From positions 1-64,000 of the forward strand of contig CAYTJQ010000006.1 of assembly GCA_964438205.1 (NCBI GenBank): a stretch of DNA of 64,000 nt, in the 5' to 3' direction. The notes below the pieces were generated by a model. The model did not search any database and was not told the origin of the DNA. It saw only the letters and a program-made list of their open reading frames with translations. This document shows positions 15,458 to 25,443 of the stretch, in pieces; positions within the stretch are counted from its first letter, which is position 1; each line of letters begins with the position of its first letter. The DNA comes from Pseudohaliea sp964438205 (GTDB taxonomy: Bacteria > Pseudomonadota > Gammaproteobacteria > Pseudomonadales > Halieaceae). The translations under genes were made by a program, and so were the position numbers.

Positions 15458-16786
15458 ATGCAGGTTTCCATCGAAACGATCTCCGGCCTCGAGCGGCGGC
15501 TGACCGTCGGGGTGCCCGCCGAGCGGGTTGACCAGGAGGTCGACAACCGGCTGCAGCAGGCCAAGAAGAACGTGCGGCTGCCGGGGTTCCGGCCCGGCAA
15601 GGTGCCCATGCGGGTCATGCGCCAGCGCTTCGGCGCCGGTGTCCGCCAGGAGGTGCTCGGCGAGGTCATGAGCCAGAGTTTCCAGGATGCCGTCGTGCAG
15701 GAGAAGCTCCGCCCGGCCGGCCAGCCCACCATCGAGCCGCGCAACCTCGAGGCCGGCAAGGACCTGGAGTACGTCGCCACCTTCGAGGTCTTCCCGGAAG
15801 TTGCCCTCAAGGACGTCAGCGGTTTTACGGTGGAGAAGCCGGCGGCCAGCGTCACGGACGAGGACGTGGACAGCATCATCGATGTGTTCCGCCGTCAGCA
15901 GGGCAGCTGGCAGGCGGTGGAGCGCGCCGCGGAGGAAGGCGACAAGGTCAACATCGACTTCAGCGGTACGCGCGACGGTGAGCCCTTCGAAGGCGGCAGC
16001 GCCGAGGGCACGGACCTGGAACTCGGCAGCGGCCGCATGATTCCCGGCTTCGAGGACGGCATCGTCGGCATGAGCGCCGGCGAGGAAAAGACCCTTGCCC
16101 TGACCTTCCCGGAGGACTACCAGGAAGAGAGCCTGCAGGGTGCCGCCGTCGAGTTCGCGGTCAGAGTCAACAGCGTGAGCGGACTGGAACTCGCCCCCCT
16201 GGACGAGAAGCTCTTCGCCGCCTATGGCGTGGAGGGTGAGGACGAGGCGGCCTTCCGCGAGGAAGTGGCCGCGAACATGGAGCGGGAACTGCGCAACGCG
16301 ATCCAGGCGCGGGTCAAGCAGCAGGTCATGGATGCGCTGCTCGCGGCCCACGACGATCTCGATATCCCGCAGGCCCTGGTTTCCCAGGAAATCGACGGCA
16401 TGCGCCGGCAGATGTTCCAGCAGTTCGGGGGTGCCAGCGCGGAGAACCTGGACCTCAAGTCGCTGCTGCCGGACGAGATGTTCGCCGAGCGCGCGGAGCG
16501 CCGGGTGAAGCTGGGCCTCCTCCTTGCGGAACTCATCAGCGACCGCGGACTCAAAGCCGATCCGGAGAAGGTGCGCGGCGAAATCGAGGAGCTGGCCTCG
16601 ACCTACCAGGAGCCGGAAGAAGTCATCAACTGGTACTACGGAAACCAGGAGCAGCTCCAGGCCGTAGAATCCAAGGTACTCGAAGACCAGGCGGTCGAGT
16701 CCCTGCTCGAGCAGGCCTCGGTCAGCGAAGCGCCCTGCAGCTACCAGGAGGCCATCAGCCTCGGCCAGCAGGCGAACAGCGCCTGA
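15458..16786 (+). CDS. tig: Trigger factor
   Basis: Trigger factor is the ribosome-docked chaperone and peptidyl-prolyl isomerase. In the 442-residue protein the ribosome-binding signature GFRPGKVPMRVMRQRFG lies at about residues 43-60, the FKBP-type domain at about 160-243 (GDKVNIDFSGTRDGEPFEGG, then MIPGFEDGIVGM), and the remainder forms the C-terminal chaperone arms. GAGGAC precedes the ATG. It begins the tig-clpP-clpX-lon-hupB-ppiD quality-control block. Confidence 0.97.
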   Translation: MQVSIETISGLERRLTVGVPAERVDQEVDNRLQQAKKNVRLPGFRPGKVPMRVMRQRFGAGVRQEVLGEVMSQSFQDAVVQEKLRPAGQPTIEPRNLEAGKDLEYVATFEVFPEVALKDVSGFTVEKPAASVTDEDVDSIIDVFRRQQGSWQAVERAAEEGDKVNIDFSGTRDGEPFEGGSAEGTDLELGSGRMIPGFEDGIVGMSAGEEKTLALTFPEDYQEESLQGAAVEFAVRVNSVSGLELAPLDEKLFAAYGVEGEDEAAFREEVAANMERELRNAIQARVKQQVMDALLAAHDDLDIPQALVSQEIDGMRRQMFQQFGGASAENLDLKSLLPDEMFAERAERRVKLGLLLAELISDRGLKADPEKVRGEIEELASTYQEPEEVINWYYGNQEQLQAVESKVLEDQAVESLLEQASVSEAPCSYQEAISLGQQANSA

Positions 16787-16796
16787 ATCTGAACCC

Positions 16797-16846
16797 GCGT
16801 CCGCCGGGGGGCGGACGCCAACCAGCGCCCGCTCGCCTGCGGGCGC
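16797..16846 (+). other. Two GC-rich hairpins between tig and clpP
   Basis: GCGTCCGCC/GGCGGACGC (16797-16818, nine pairs, four-base loop) is followed by GCGCCCGC/GCGGGCGC (16825-16846, eight pairs, six-base loop). Neither has a U-tract. They could slow readthrough or serve as RNA-processing or stability elements between the two cistrons. Confidence 0.5.
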
Positions 16847-16866
16847 GCGCGAGAGGAAGTAGTGCT

Positions 16867-17514
16867 ATGGCCAATGAGCCCGGCGGTTACGATCGGCAAC
16901 CGGTACAGAACCTCGGCCTGGTGCCGATGGTGGTGGAACAGACGTCCCGGGGCGAGCGCTCCTACGACATCTTTTCGCGACTGCTCAAGGAGCGCGTCAT
17001 CTTCGTCGTGGGTCCGATCGAAGACCACATGGCAAATCTCATCGTGGCGCAGCTGCTGTTCCTCGAGTCGGAAAACCCCGACAAGGACGTCCACCTGTAC
17101 ATCAACTCGCCGGGCGGCTCCGTGACCGCCGGCCTGTCCATCTACGACACCATGCAGTTCATCAAGCCGGACGTGAGCACCATGTGCGTCGGCCAGGCCG
17201 CGTCCATGGGGGCCTTCCTGCTGTGCGGCGGGGCGAAGAGCAAGCGCTTCATCCTGCCCAACGCCCGCACCATGATCCACCAGCCCAGCGGTGGCGCCCA
17301 CGGCCAGGCCACGGACATCGACATCCAGGCCCGCGAGATACTGATCATCCGCGAGCGCCTGAACCGCCTCATGGCCCAGCATACGGGCCAGCCCATCGAG
17401 GTGATCGAGCGCGATACGGAGCGGGACCGGTTCATGGACGCGGCGCAGAGCTGCGAGTACGGCCTGGTCGATGCGGTGGTGAGTGCCCGCGGAACCGCCC
17501 CCGCAGGGGTCTGA
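16867..17514 (+). CDS. clpP: ATP-dependent Clp protease proteolytic subunit
   Basis: ClpP forms the tetradecameric serine protease chamber that works with ClpX and ClpA. The 215-residue protein has catalytic Ser113 in GQAASMGAF and His138 in TMIHQPSGG, with the third member Asp near residue 187. The N-terminal 20 residues include a short propeptide. GAGAGGAAG lies upstream of the ATG. clpX follows after 175 bases. Confidence 0.97.
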   Translation: MANEPGGYDRQPVQNLGLVPMVVEQTSRGERSYDIFSRLLKERVIFVVGPIEDHMANLIVAQLLFLESENPDKDVHLYINSPGGSVTAGLSIYDTMQFIKPDVSTMCVGQAASMGAFLLCGGAKSKRFILPNARTMIHQPSGGAHGQATDIDIQAREILIIRERLNRLMAQHTGQPIEVIERDTERDRFMDAAQSCEYGLVDAVVSARGTAPAGV

Positions 17515-17571
17515 ACGCCCGGGCCGCGGGGCCCGGTGACTTGCAAAGGCGCCGAAAAAACTTCACCCTTA

Positions 17572-17619
17572 GTCGACAGTTACTCGATACAAACAGTCGA
17601 TACGACGCGGATCGTTGAC
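17572..17619. promoter_or_regulatory. Repeated GTCGAYA-like heptamers upstream of clpX
   Basis: GTCGACA (17572-17578), CTCGATA (17583-17589), GTCGATA (17596-17602) and GTTGACA (17613-17619) recur at short intervals in the clpP-clpX spacer. TCGATAC is repeated exactly at 17584 and 17597. They may be operator sites or overlapping -35 elements for clpX; no pair with a good -10 was found. Confidence 0.3.
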
Positions 17620-17689
17620 AGACGCGGCGCGAGCCGTGATCGAGGCAGCACGGGGCTGCCAGCAAGCAGGCTGATACACAGGCGGTTAG

Positions 17690-18982
<1,293 letters not shown>

Positions 18983-19058
18983 CCGTCCTCCGGGGCCCGT
19001 GGCCGTTCCCCCGGCCCGGTCGGCGGCATTCCCGCAACGGGCGCCGGGGCTCGTCGGG

Positions 19059-19086
19059 CTTGTAAACCGGCCCCCGCGCCCCAACA
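19059..19086 (+). promoter_or_regulatory. Candidate sigma-32 heat-shock promoter of lon
   Basis: CTTGTAA (19059-19065), a 13-base spacer and CCCCAACA (19079-19086) match the sigma-32 consensus CTTGAAA / CCCCATnT at most positions. Transcription near 19093 would leave about 28 bases before ATG 19121. Heat-shock control of lon is established in E. coli. Confidence 0.6.
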
Positions 19087-19120
19087 CTCATCATTACAGG
19101 TGACTGACCCGGAGAGACTT

Positions 19121-21541
19121 ATGGGCGATGTAAACGCCTTGCAGCTACCCCTGCTCCCCCTGCGTGACGTCGTGGTGTACCCGCACATGGTACTGCCGCT
19201 GTTCGTGGGCCGGCAGAAATCCATCGATGCGCTCGAAACCGCCATGAACAGCGACAAGCAGGTGCTGCTCGTCGCCCAGCGCAACGCCGCCGAAGACAAC
19301 CCCGGCGCCGACGACATCTACCAGGTCGGCACGGTCTCCAACATCCTGCAGCTGCTCAAGCTGCCCGACGGCACCATCAAGGTGCTGGTGGAAGGGCTGT
19401 ACCGCGCCGCCGTCGAGTCCGTGGACGACGAGGGCGCCTACGCCGTGGCCGACGTGCGCGAGATCGAGGGCGCCGAGCCCGATGAGAGCGAGGCCGAGGG
19501 GCTGGTGCGCTCCACCTCCAGCCAGTTCGAGAAGTACGTGAACCTGAGCAAGAAGGTGCCGGCGGAGGTGCTGACCTCCCTGTCCGGTATCGACGAACCG
19601 GGCAGGTTGGCGGACACGATCGCCGCGCATATGGGCGTGGACCTCGAGGAGAAGCAGCGCATCCTCGAGATCGCCGACGTCAAGCCGCGGCTGGAGCACC
19701 TGATGGGGCTCATGGAGGCGGAGATCGACCTGTTCCAGGTCGAGAAGCGCATCCGCGGCCGTGTCAAGAAGCAGATGGAGAAAAGCCAGCGCGAGTACTA
19801 CCTCAACGAGCAGATGAAAGCGATCCAGAAAGAGCTCGGGGAGATGGACGACGCGCCGAACGAAGCCGAGGAGCTGGAGGCCAAGATCAACGAGGCGCGC
19901 ATGCCCGAAGAGGCGCGCGAGAAGGCCCTCGGCGAGCTGTCCAAGCTGAAGATGATGTCGCCCATGTCGGCCGAGGCCTCCGTCGTGCGCAGCTATCTCG
20001 ACTGGATGGTGAGCGTACCCTGGTCGAAGCGCAGCCGGGTCAAGCACGACCTCAAGCGCGCCCAGGAGATCCTCGATGCCGACCACTACGGCCTCGAGGA
20101 GGTCAAGGAGCGCATCGTCGAGTACCTCGCGGTGCAGAAGCGCGTACGCAAGCTCAAGGGCCCCGTGCTCTGCCTCGTGGGCCCGCCCGGCGTGGGCAAG
20201 ACATCCCTCGGCGAGTCCCTGGCCCGGGCCACCAACCGCAAGTTCGTGCGCATGGCCCTCGGCGGCGTCCGCGACGAGGCGGAGATCCGCGGCCACCGCC
20301 GTACCTACATCGGCTCCATGCCGGGCAAGCTGCTGCAGAAGATGGCGAAGGCCGGCGTGCGCAACCCGCTGTTCCTCCTCGACGAGATCGACAAGATGGG
20401 CATGGACCACCGCGGTGATCCGGCGTCCGCCATGCTCGAGGTGCTCGACCCGGAGCAGAACCACGCCTTCAACGACCACTACCTGGAGGTGGACTACGAC
20501 CTGTCCGACGTCATGTTCGTGTGCACCTCGAACACCATGAATATCCCGACGCCGCTGCTGGACCGCATGGAAGTGATCCGCATCCCCGGCTACACGGAGG
20601 ACGAGAAGCTCAACATCGCCCTGCGCTACCTGCTGCCCAAGCAGGTGAAGGTCAACGGCCTCAGGAAGGACGAGATCACCCTGAGTGAAGCGGCGATCAT
20701 CGACATCATCCGCTACTACACCCGCGAGGCCGGTGTGCGCGCCCTGGAGCGCGAGATCGCCAAGGTCTGCCGCAAGATGGTCAAGAAGATCGCTGTGGGC
20801 GAGGCCGAGTCCGGTACGGAGGTCGGCCCCGACGGCCTCGAGGATCTGCTCGGCGTGCGCAAGTTCAACTACGGCGTGGCCGAGGAAGAGAACAAGATCG
20901 GCCAGGTCACGGGCCTGGCCTGGACGTCCGTGGGCGGCGAACTGCTGACCATCGAGGCGGCGGCGGTCGCCGGCAAGGGGCGCTACGTCAAGACGGGCTC
21001 CCTGGGCGACGTCATGCAGGAGTCGATCCAGGCGGCGAGCACCGTGGTGCGCAGCCGCTCCCAGCTGCTCGGCATCCCGGCGCGCTACCACGACGCGCAC
21101 GACCTGCACATTCACGTCCCCGAGGGCGCCACGCCAAAGGACGGCCCCAGTGCGGGGATTGCCATGTGCACGGCGCTGGTCTCCGTGGCGACGCAGATTC
21201 CGGTACGCGCCGATGTTGCCATGACCGGCGAGATCACCCTGCGCGGCGAGGTGCTGCCCATCGGCGGCCTCAAGGAGAAGCTCCTGGCGGCGCGCCGTGG
21301 CGGCATCAAGACGGTGATCATCCCGCGGGAGAACGAGCGCGATCTCAAGGAAGTACCCGACAAGATCAAGGTAGACCTGGAAATCGTCGCCGTGAAGTGG
21401 ATAGACGAGGTGCTCGCCATCGCCCTGGAGAAGACCCCGGAGCCCTTGAGCGACGACGACTACCTCGCGCCTCCGCCGAGCCGGCAGCCCGCCGGCAGCG
21501 ATGGCGAGGAGGGCGACGAGGCGCGTCTGAACACCCATTGA
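19121..21541 (+). CDS. lon: Lon protease
   Basis: Lon is the homohexameric ATP-dependent serine protease that degrades misfolded and regulatory proteins. ATG 19121 is chosen over an in-frame GTG at 19100 because GGAGAG lies just before it, within the longer reading. The 806-residue protein has the N-terminal substrate domain (LPLLPLRDVVVYPHM), a coiled-coil, the Walker A GPPGVGKTS near residue 355, Walker B LFLLDEIDKM, and the protease domain with the Ser/Lys dyad in DGPSAGIAM (near 680) and GGLKEKLLAA (near 720). It has an acidic C-terminal tail of about 30 residues. Confidence 0.97.
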   Translation: MGDVNALQLPLLPLRDVVVYPHMVLPLFVGRQKSIDALETAMNSDKQVLLVAQRNAAEDNPGADDIYQVGTVSNILQLLKLPDGTIKVLVEGLYRAAVESVDDEGAYAVADVREIEGAEPDESEAEGLVRSTSSQFEKYVNLSKKVPAEVLTSLSGIDEPGRLADTIAAHMGVDLEEKQRILEIADVKPRLEHLMGLMEAEIDLFQVEKRIRGRVKKQMEKSQREYYLNEQMKAIQKELGEMDDAPNEAEELEAKINEARMPEEAREKALGELSKLKMMSPMSAEASVVRSYLDWMVSVPWSKRSRVKHDLKRAQEILDADHYGLEEVKERIVEYLAVQKRVRKLKGPVLCLVGPPGVGKTSLGESLARATNRKFVRMALGGVRDEAEIRGHRRTYIGSMPGKLLQKMAKAGVRNPLFLLDEIDKMGMDHRGDPASAMLEVLDPEQNHAFNDHYLEVDYDLSDVMFVCTSNTMNIPTPLLDRMEVIRIPGYTEDEKLNIALRYLLPKQVKVNGLRKDEITLSEAAIIDIIRYYTREAGVRALEREIAKVCRKMVKKIAVGEAESGTEVGPDGLEDLLGVRKFNYGVAEEENKIGQVTGLAWTSVGGELLTIEAAAVAGKGRYVKTGSLGDVMQESIQAASTVVRSRSQLLGIPARYHDAHDLHIHVPEGATPKDGPSAGIAMCTALVSVATQIPVRADVAMTGEITLRGEVLPIGGLKEKLLAARRGGIKTVIIPRENERDLKEVPDKIKVDLEIVAVKWIDEVLAIALEKTPEPLSDDDYLAPPPSRQPAGSDGEEGDEARLNTH

Positions 21542-21575
21542 CCCGCCCGTTGACGCGGTCGCTCGGGCGACCAAG

Positions 21576-21603
21576 TTGACCGCGCAGCGGACCGTGGTAT
21601 AAC
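21576..21603 (+). promoter_or_regulatory. Sigma-70 promoter of hupB
   Basis: TTGACC (21576-21581) and TATAAC (21598-21603) are 16 bases apart, giving a start near 21610 and an 80-base leader before hupB. Confidence 0.65.
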
Positions 21604-21691
21604 CTGCCGTCCTTCCTGCGCGGGCCTTTCCAGGCCTGATAAAACAACGCTCAGCACGCCGGAATGGCGTCCATTACCAAAGGGGATCACA

Positions 21692-21967
21692 GTGAACAAA
21701 TCCGAACTCATCGACGCGATCGCGGCCGACGCCGACATCAACAAGTCGGACGCGGGTCGAGCGCTCGACGCCATCATCGACAACATCACCAAGGCCCTGA
21801 AGAAGGGCGACCAGGTCTCCCTGGTCGGCTTCGGGACCTTCACGGTCAAGCACCGGGCCGGTCGCGAGGGCCGCAACCCGCGAACGGGCGACGCGATCCA
21901 GATCGCGCCTTCGAACGTGCCCGGCTTCAAGGCCGGCAAAGCGCTCAAGGACGCGGTCAACAGCTGA
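21692..21967 (+). CDS. hupB: DNA-binding protein HU-beta
   Basis: HU is a dimeric nucleoid protein that bends DNA. The 91-residue protein starts with GTG at 21692, AAGGGGAT being about eight bases upstream. It has the family segments MNKSELIDAIA, GDQVSLVGFGTF and GREGRNPRTGD with the conserved Pro that intercalates into DNA, ending PGFKAGKALKDAV. The gene stands between lon and ppiD with its own promoter and terminator. Confidence 0.97.
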   Translation: MNKSELIDAIAADADINKSDAGRALDAIIDNITKALKKGDQVSLVGFGTFTVKHRAGREGRNPRTGDAIQIAPSNVPGFKAGKALKDAVNS

Positions 21968-22013
21968 TCGCGAGCCGCCGGTACCGGGGCCGGGCTGTCG
22001 GTCCCGGCACAGG

Positions 22014-22041
22014 GAGCGCACTCACCGGGTGCGCTCTTTTT
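22014..22041 (+). terminator. Intrinsic terminator after hupB
   Basis: GAGCGCAC (22014-22021) pairs with GTGCGCTC (22029-22036) across a seven-base loop, followed by five T residues (22037-22041). Confidence 0.85.
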
Positions 22042-22097
22042 GTATCGGACCCCGTCACCCCCGGCTCAATGCCTGACTAACGCGACCGCAACGACTC

Positions 22098-23978
22098 ATG
22101 CTCCAGAACATTCGCTCCAACATCCAGGGTACGCTGGCCAAGATCATCATCGGCCTCATCGTGGTGTCCTTCGCCCTCTTCGGTATCGAGTCGATCCTGC
22201 TGGGCGGCGGCAACAGCGGTGTCGCCGAGGTCAACGGCGAGACGATCACGCCCTATGACGTGCAGCAGACGGTCAACCTGCAGCGCCGCCAGCTCCTGGC
22301 CATGCTCGGCGACGAGGCGGACCCGTCGCTCCTCGACGAGGATCGGCTCACGGCACAGGCCATCGAGACGCTGATCCAGCGCCAGTTACTGGTGCAGGCA
22401 GCGGGGGAGCTCGGGCTGACGACCTCGGAGCAGTCCATCGGCGCCATCGTCGGTGGCATGGAGCAGTTCCAGGTCGGCGGGCAGTTCAACCAGGACCTGT
22501 TCCGCAGCGTGCTCGCCACCGCGGGCTTCACCCCGGCACTGTTCAAGGAAAGCCTGCGGGAGGACCTCGTCACCAACCAGCTGCGCGTCGGTCTCGCCGC
22601 AAGCGACTTCGCCACCCCCGCCGAGCTTGCGCTGCAGGCACGGATCGCCGGCGAGAAGCGGGACCTTCGCTACCTGGCAATCCCCGTGGACCGCTTCGAC
22701 GACAGCGGTGTCGTCGAGGACGCGGCCATCCGGGCCTGGTACGAAGACAACCCGGACACCTTCATGACGCCGGAGACGGTCGACGTCAGCTACCTGGAGC
22801 TCACCCTCGAGGACTTCGAGGAACCCGTCGGCGAGGAGGCGCTGCGCGAGGAGTTCGCCCTCACCCGCGACACCTTCGAGGTGCCCACCGAGGCCCGCGT
22901 CGCGCATATCCTGCTTATCCAGGGCGATGACGAGAGCGACGAGGCCTACGCGGCGCGGGTCGCCGAAGCCCGGGAGGCCGTTGCCGCGGGCGAGGACTTT
23001 TCTGCCGTCGCCGGGCGCCTTTCCGACGACATCGGGTCCGCTGCCGCGGGCGGCGATCTCGGCTACACGGCCGGCGACACCTTCCCGGAGGCCATGGAAG
23101 CGGCCATCACGGATCTCGCCGTCGGCGAGGTCTCCGGGCCCGTCGAAACCGAGGCCGGCACGCACCTGATCAAGGTCCTCGACCGCCGTGAGGGCAAGGC
23201 CGTGACCTTCGAAGAGGTCCGTGGTCAGCTGGCCCAGCGCCTGCGCGAGGGGGCGGCCCGTGACGAGCTGCTGCGGGTGGTGGAGGAACTGCGGGACCTC
23301 GCGTTCAACGCCGAGGACCTGGCGTTCCCGGCGGACGAGCTCGGCCTGGCCGTGGAGACCGAGCGCGGCGTGCCCCGCGGGGCGAGCGACGGCCTGTTCG
23401 CGGACCCGCGGGTCCAGAGCGCGCTGTTCTCCGAGGAGGTGCTGGTCGAGCGGCACAACAGCCCCGTGCTGGAGCTCTCCCCGGAGCGTTTCCTGGTCCT
23501 CCATGCCGACACGCACCACCTGCCGGAGCGGAAGCCGCTGGACGCCGTGCGCGACCAGATCGCCGCCCGCATTGCCACCGAGCGGGCGCGGGCCGCTGCG
23601 CGGGCCGAAGGCGAACGGCTGCTCGCCGCGCTGGCCGCCGGCGAAACGCTGGACGGGCTGGCGAATGCCGGTGACTACGAATGGCAGGTGGAACTGGGCG
23701 CGACCCGCGCGGCGAATGCGCTGCCGGGGCCCGTGGGACGGCGGGCTTTCACGCTGCCGGCCCCCGAGGGCGAGGCGCCGGTGCGCGAGCTGGTCGGCGG
23801 CCCGGCGGGCGACGTCTACCTGCTCGAGCTGACCCGGGTGACGCCCGGCAGCCTCGAGACCCTGCCCGCGCAGCGCGCGGCGCAGCTCCGCCGGAGCATC
23901 GCGGGCGAGTACGGCAGCGTTCTCATCGGTGCCTTCGAGAGCGCCCGGCGCGCGGACGCCGAGATCGAGATCTACTGA
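22098..23978 (+). CDS. ppiD: Periplasmic chaperone PpiD
   Basis: PpiD is an inner-membrane-anchored chaperone at the SecYEG exit. The 626-residue protein begins MLQNIRSNIQGTLAKIIIGL, the family N-terminus, with one transmembrane helix at about residues 14-33. A SurA-like N-terminal chaperone region follows, and one parvulin domain sits at about 268-365 (VAHILLIQGDDESD, GGDLGYTAGDTFPEAME, ETEAGTHLIKVLDR). The ribosome-binding site is weak. Its last seven bases overlap the end of a convergent gene. Confidence 0.94.
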   Translation: MLQNIRSNIQGTLAKIIIGLIVVSFALFGIESILLGGGNSGVAEVNGETITPYDVQQTVNLQRRQLLAMLGDEADPSLLDEDRLTAQAIETLIQRQLLVQAAGELGLTTSEQSIGAIVGGMEQFQVGGQFNQDLFRSVLATAGFTPALFKESLREDLVTNQLRVGLAASDFATPAELALQARIAGEKRDLRYLAIPVDRFDDSGVVEDAAIRAWYEDNPDTFMTPETVDVSYLELTLEDFEEPVGEEALREEFALTRDTFEVPTEARVAHILLIQGDDESDEAYAARVAEAREAVAAGEDFSAVAGRLSDDIGSAAAGGDLGYTAGDTFPEAMEAAITDLAVGEVSGPVETEAGTHLIKVLDRREGKAVTFEEVRGQLAQRLREGAARDELLRVVEELRDLAFNAEDLAFPADELGLAVETERGVPRGASDGLFADPRVQSALFSEEVLVERHNSPVLELSPERFLVLHADTHHLPERKPLDAVRDQIAARIATERARAAARAEGERLLAALAAGETLDGLANAGDYEWQVELGATRAANALPGPVGRRAFTLPAPEGEAPVRELVGGPAGDVYLLELTRVTPGSLETLPAQRAAQLRRSIAGEYGSVLIGAFESARRADAEIEIY

Positions 23979-24820
23979 GCGTCCGGCGGCGGCCTGGCCG
24001 CCGCGACGCTGCGCAGCGGCTCCGGCAGGTAGAGACCCTGCTCCTCGGGGTCGAGCGCCGCGGCGGCCGTTCCCTCCGCGAGTTCCTCGCGATCCCAGCT
24101 GCGCAGGTCCAGCACCGGGTACTTCACGATCGAGAAATAGGGCGAATAGTCGAAGTCTGCCGGCACGCAGAGCTTCGGGTTGCGCCGGTAGAGCACGAGC
24201 TGACCGTCCTCCAGGCGTTTGACCAGCGGCAGTATCGGGTGGCCGGCGCTGGCGAAGGCCTCCGCGATCATCGTGGAACAGACCGTGTGCGTGCCGGGCC
24301 CGGCGCCGGCCCTGAACAGCGTGGAGCGCCAGCGCCGCGGCATGATGAACCAGGGGAACAGGAAACGCAGCAGGTCGAAGATCTGGCGCACATCGTAGGG
24401 CGTGCCCAGGCGGCCGAGGGCGTAGCGCAGGACTTTGCGCCGGGCCTCGGGCCCCAGTCCCCGGGGCCGGCAGACCCGCAGGTGTTCGCCGCGGTAGACG
24501 GAGAGGGACCGGAGCACCGTGCCCTGGCCCAGTTCGCTCTCGACCAGCAGGGGCTCCTCGGGTGTCGTGGCCAGTCGCGTGGCCAGCTCCGGTGCCTCGG
24601 CAAGGCTCGCCGCCGGGCCCAGATACAGCGCTGCATGGGTCCAGGGGCTCTGGGTCACCCAGCCGATCACGTCGCTGACGCGGCTGCGCCCTTCAACGAG
24701 GATCACGTCGCCCGGTTGGATTTCCGCCTGCAAGCGCTCAAAATCACTCAGCGGGAAGGCGGGCAGCGGCCGCTTGTGGCCAAGAAAAGCAACGAGCGCG
24801 TTCCTCAGCCCGGCGAGCAT
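23972..24820 (-). CDS. NlpC/P60-superfamily (YiiX/YebB-type) cysteine hydrolase
   Basis: The 282-residue protein has a permuted papain-like fold signature of the YiiX/YebB type: LQAEIQPGDVILVEGRSRVSD at about residue 30, His in SPWTHAALYLGP, and the nucleophile Cys in HTVCSTMIAEAF near residue 187. Related enzymes act on peptidoglycan peptides or lipid/amide bonds; the substrate here is unknown. No signal peptide is evident; the N-terminus (MLAGLRNALVAFLG) is only mildly hydrophobic. It is convergent with ppiD, overlapping by seven bases, and divergent from the DUF1285 gene, 59 bases away. Confidence 0.75.
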   Translation of the reverse strand: MLAGLRNALVAFLGHKRPLPAFPLSDFERLQAEIQPGDVILVEGRSRVSDVIGWVTQSPWTHAALYLGPAASLAEAPELATRLATTPEEPLLVESELGQGTVLRSLSVYRGEHLRVCRPRGLGPEARRKVLRYALGRLGTPYDVRQIFDLLRFLFPWFIMPRRWRSTLFRAGAGPGTHTVCSTMIAEAFASAGHPILPLVKRLEDGQLVLYRRNPKLCVPADFDYSPYFSIVKYPVLDLRSWDREELAEGTAAAALDPEEQGLYLPEPLRSVAAARPPPDAQ

Positions 24821-24879
24821 GGTGCGCCTGCCCCGGGGCTGCCACGACCCGGTCTTGCCCCCGCCCTGGAGAGCCGCTC

Positions 24880-25416
24880 ATGAGTGACAGCCTCGACAAC
24901 CTCTCGCGGCAGCTCGAGGCCGCGCGCCGCGCCCCCGCCGGCCCGCCGGTGGACCAGTGGGATCCGCCGCTCTCCGGCGACATCGCTATCCGTATCCTTG
25001 CCGACGGCAGCTGGCTGCACGAGGGCGACCCGATCCGCCGGGAAGCCCTCGTGCGGCTGTTTGCGAGCATCCTGCGCCGGGAAGACGACGGCGCCTACTA
25101 TCTCGTGACGCCGGTGGAGAAGTGGCGTATCACCGTGGACCTGCACCCGCTGGTCGTGGAGGACGTCGAGGCGGTGGAGGAGGACGGCGAGGTGACCCTG
25201 CTCGCGAGCTGCAACACCGGGCGCCAGGTGCCTATCGATGCCGAGCATCCCCTGTTCACGGAACCGGCCGCGGCGGGGGCCGCGGTGGTGCGCCTCGAGC
25301 GCGGGCTGACGGCGCTGTTCAGCCGCAAGGCCTGGCCGCGGCTCGTCGACCTTGCGGTCGAGGAGCACGGAGAAACGGTCGTCTACAGCGCCGGCCAGCG
25401 GTTCCCCCTCGCCTGA
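24880..25416 (+). CDS. DUF1285 family protein
   Basis: The 178-residue protein matches DUF1285, a widely conserved proteobacterial family of unknown function. Family segments are GDIAIRILADGSWLHEGDPI, REALVRLFASILRREDDGAYYLVTPVEKWRI (split by the basic RRE) and ALFSRKAWPRLVDLAVE at the C-terminus. GGAGAG precedes the ATG. It has no signal peptide and should be cytoplasmic. It is convergent with the ETF-QO gene 27 bases away. Confidence 0.85.
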   Translation: MSDSLDNLSRQLEAARRAPAGPPVDQWDPPLSGDIAIRILADGSWLHEGDPIRREALVRLFASILRREDDGAYYLVTPVEKWRITVDLHPLVVEDVEAVEEDGEVTLLASCNTGRQVPIDAEHPLFTEPAAAGAAVVRLERGLTALFSRKAWPRLVDLAVEEHGETVVYSAGQRFPLA

Positions 25417-25443
25417 GGCCCCGCCGCGGCGGGGCCGTCTCGG

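Noticed and set aside
17538..17575. Sigma-32 promoter for clpX (CTTGCAA ... CACCCTTA)
   Set aside because: Spacing of 17 bases and a poor -10 block make the match too weak compared with the lon site.
19145..21574. An 809-codon open frame antisense to lon
   Set aside because: Shadow of the lon codon bias; His/Val/Leu-rich translation without motifs.
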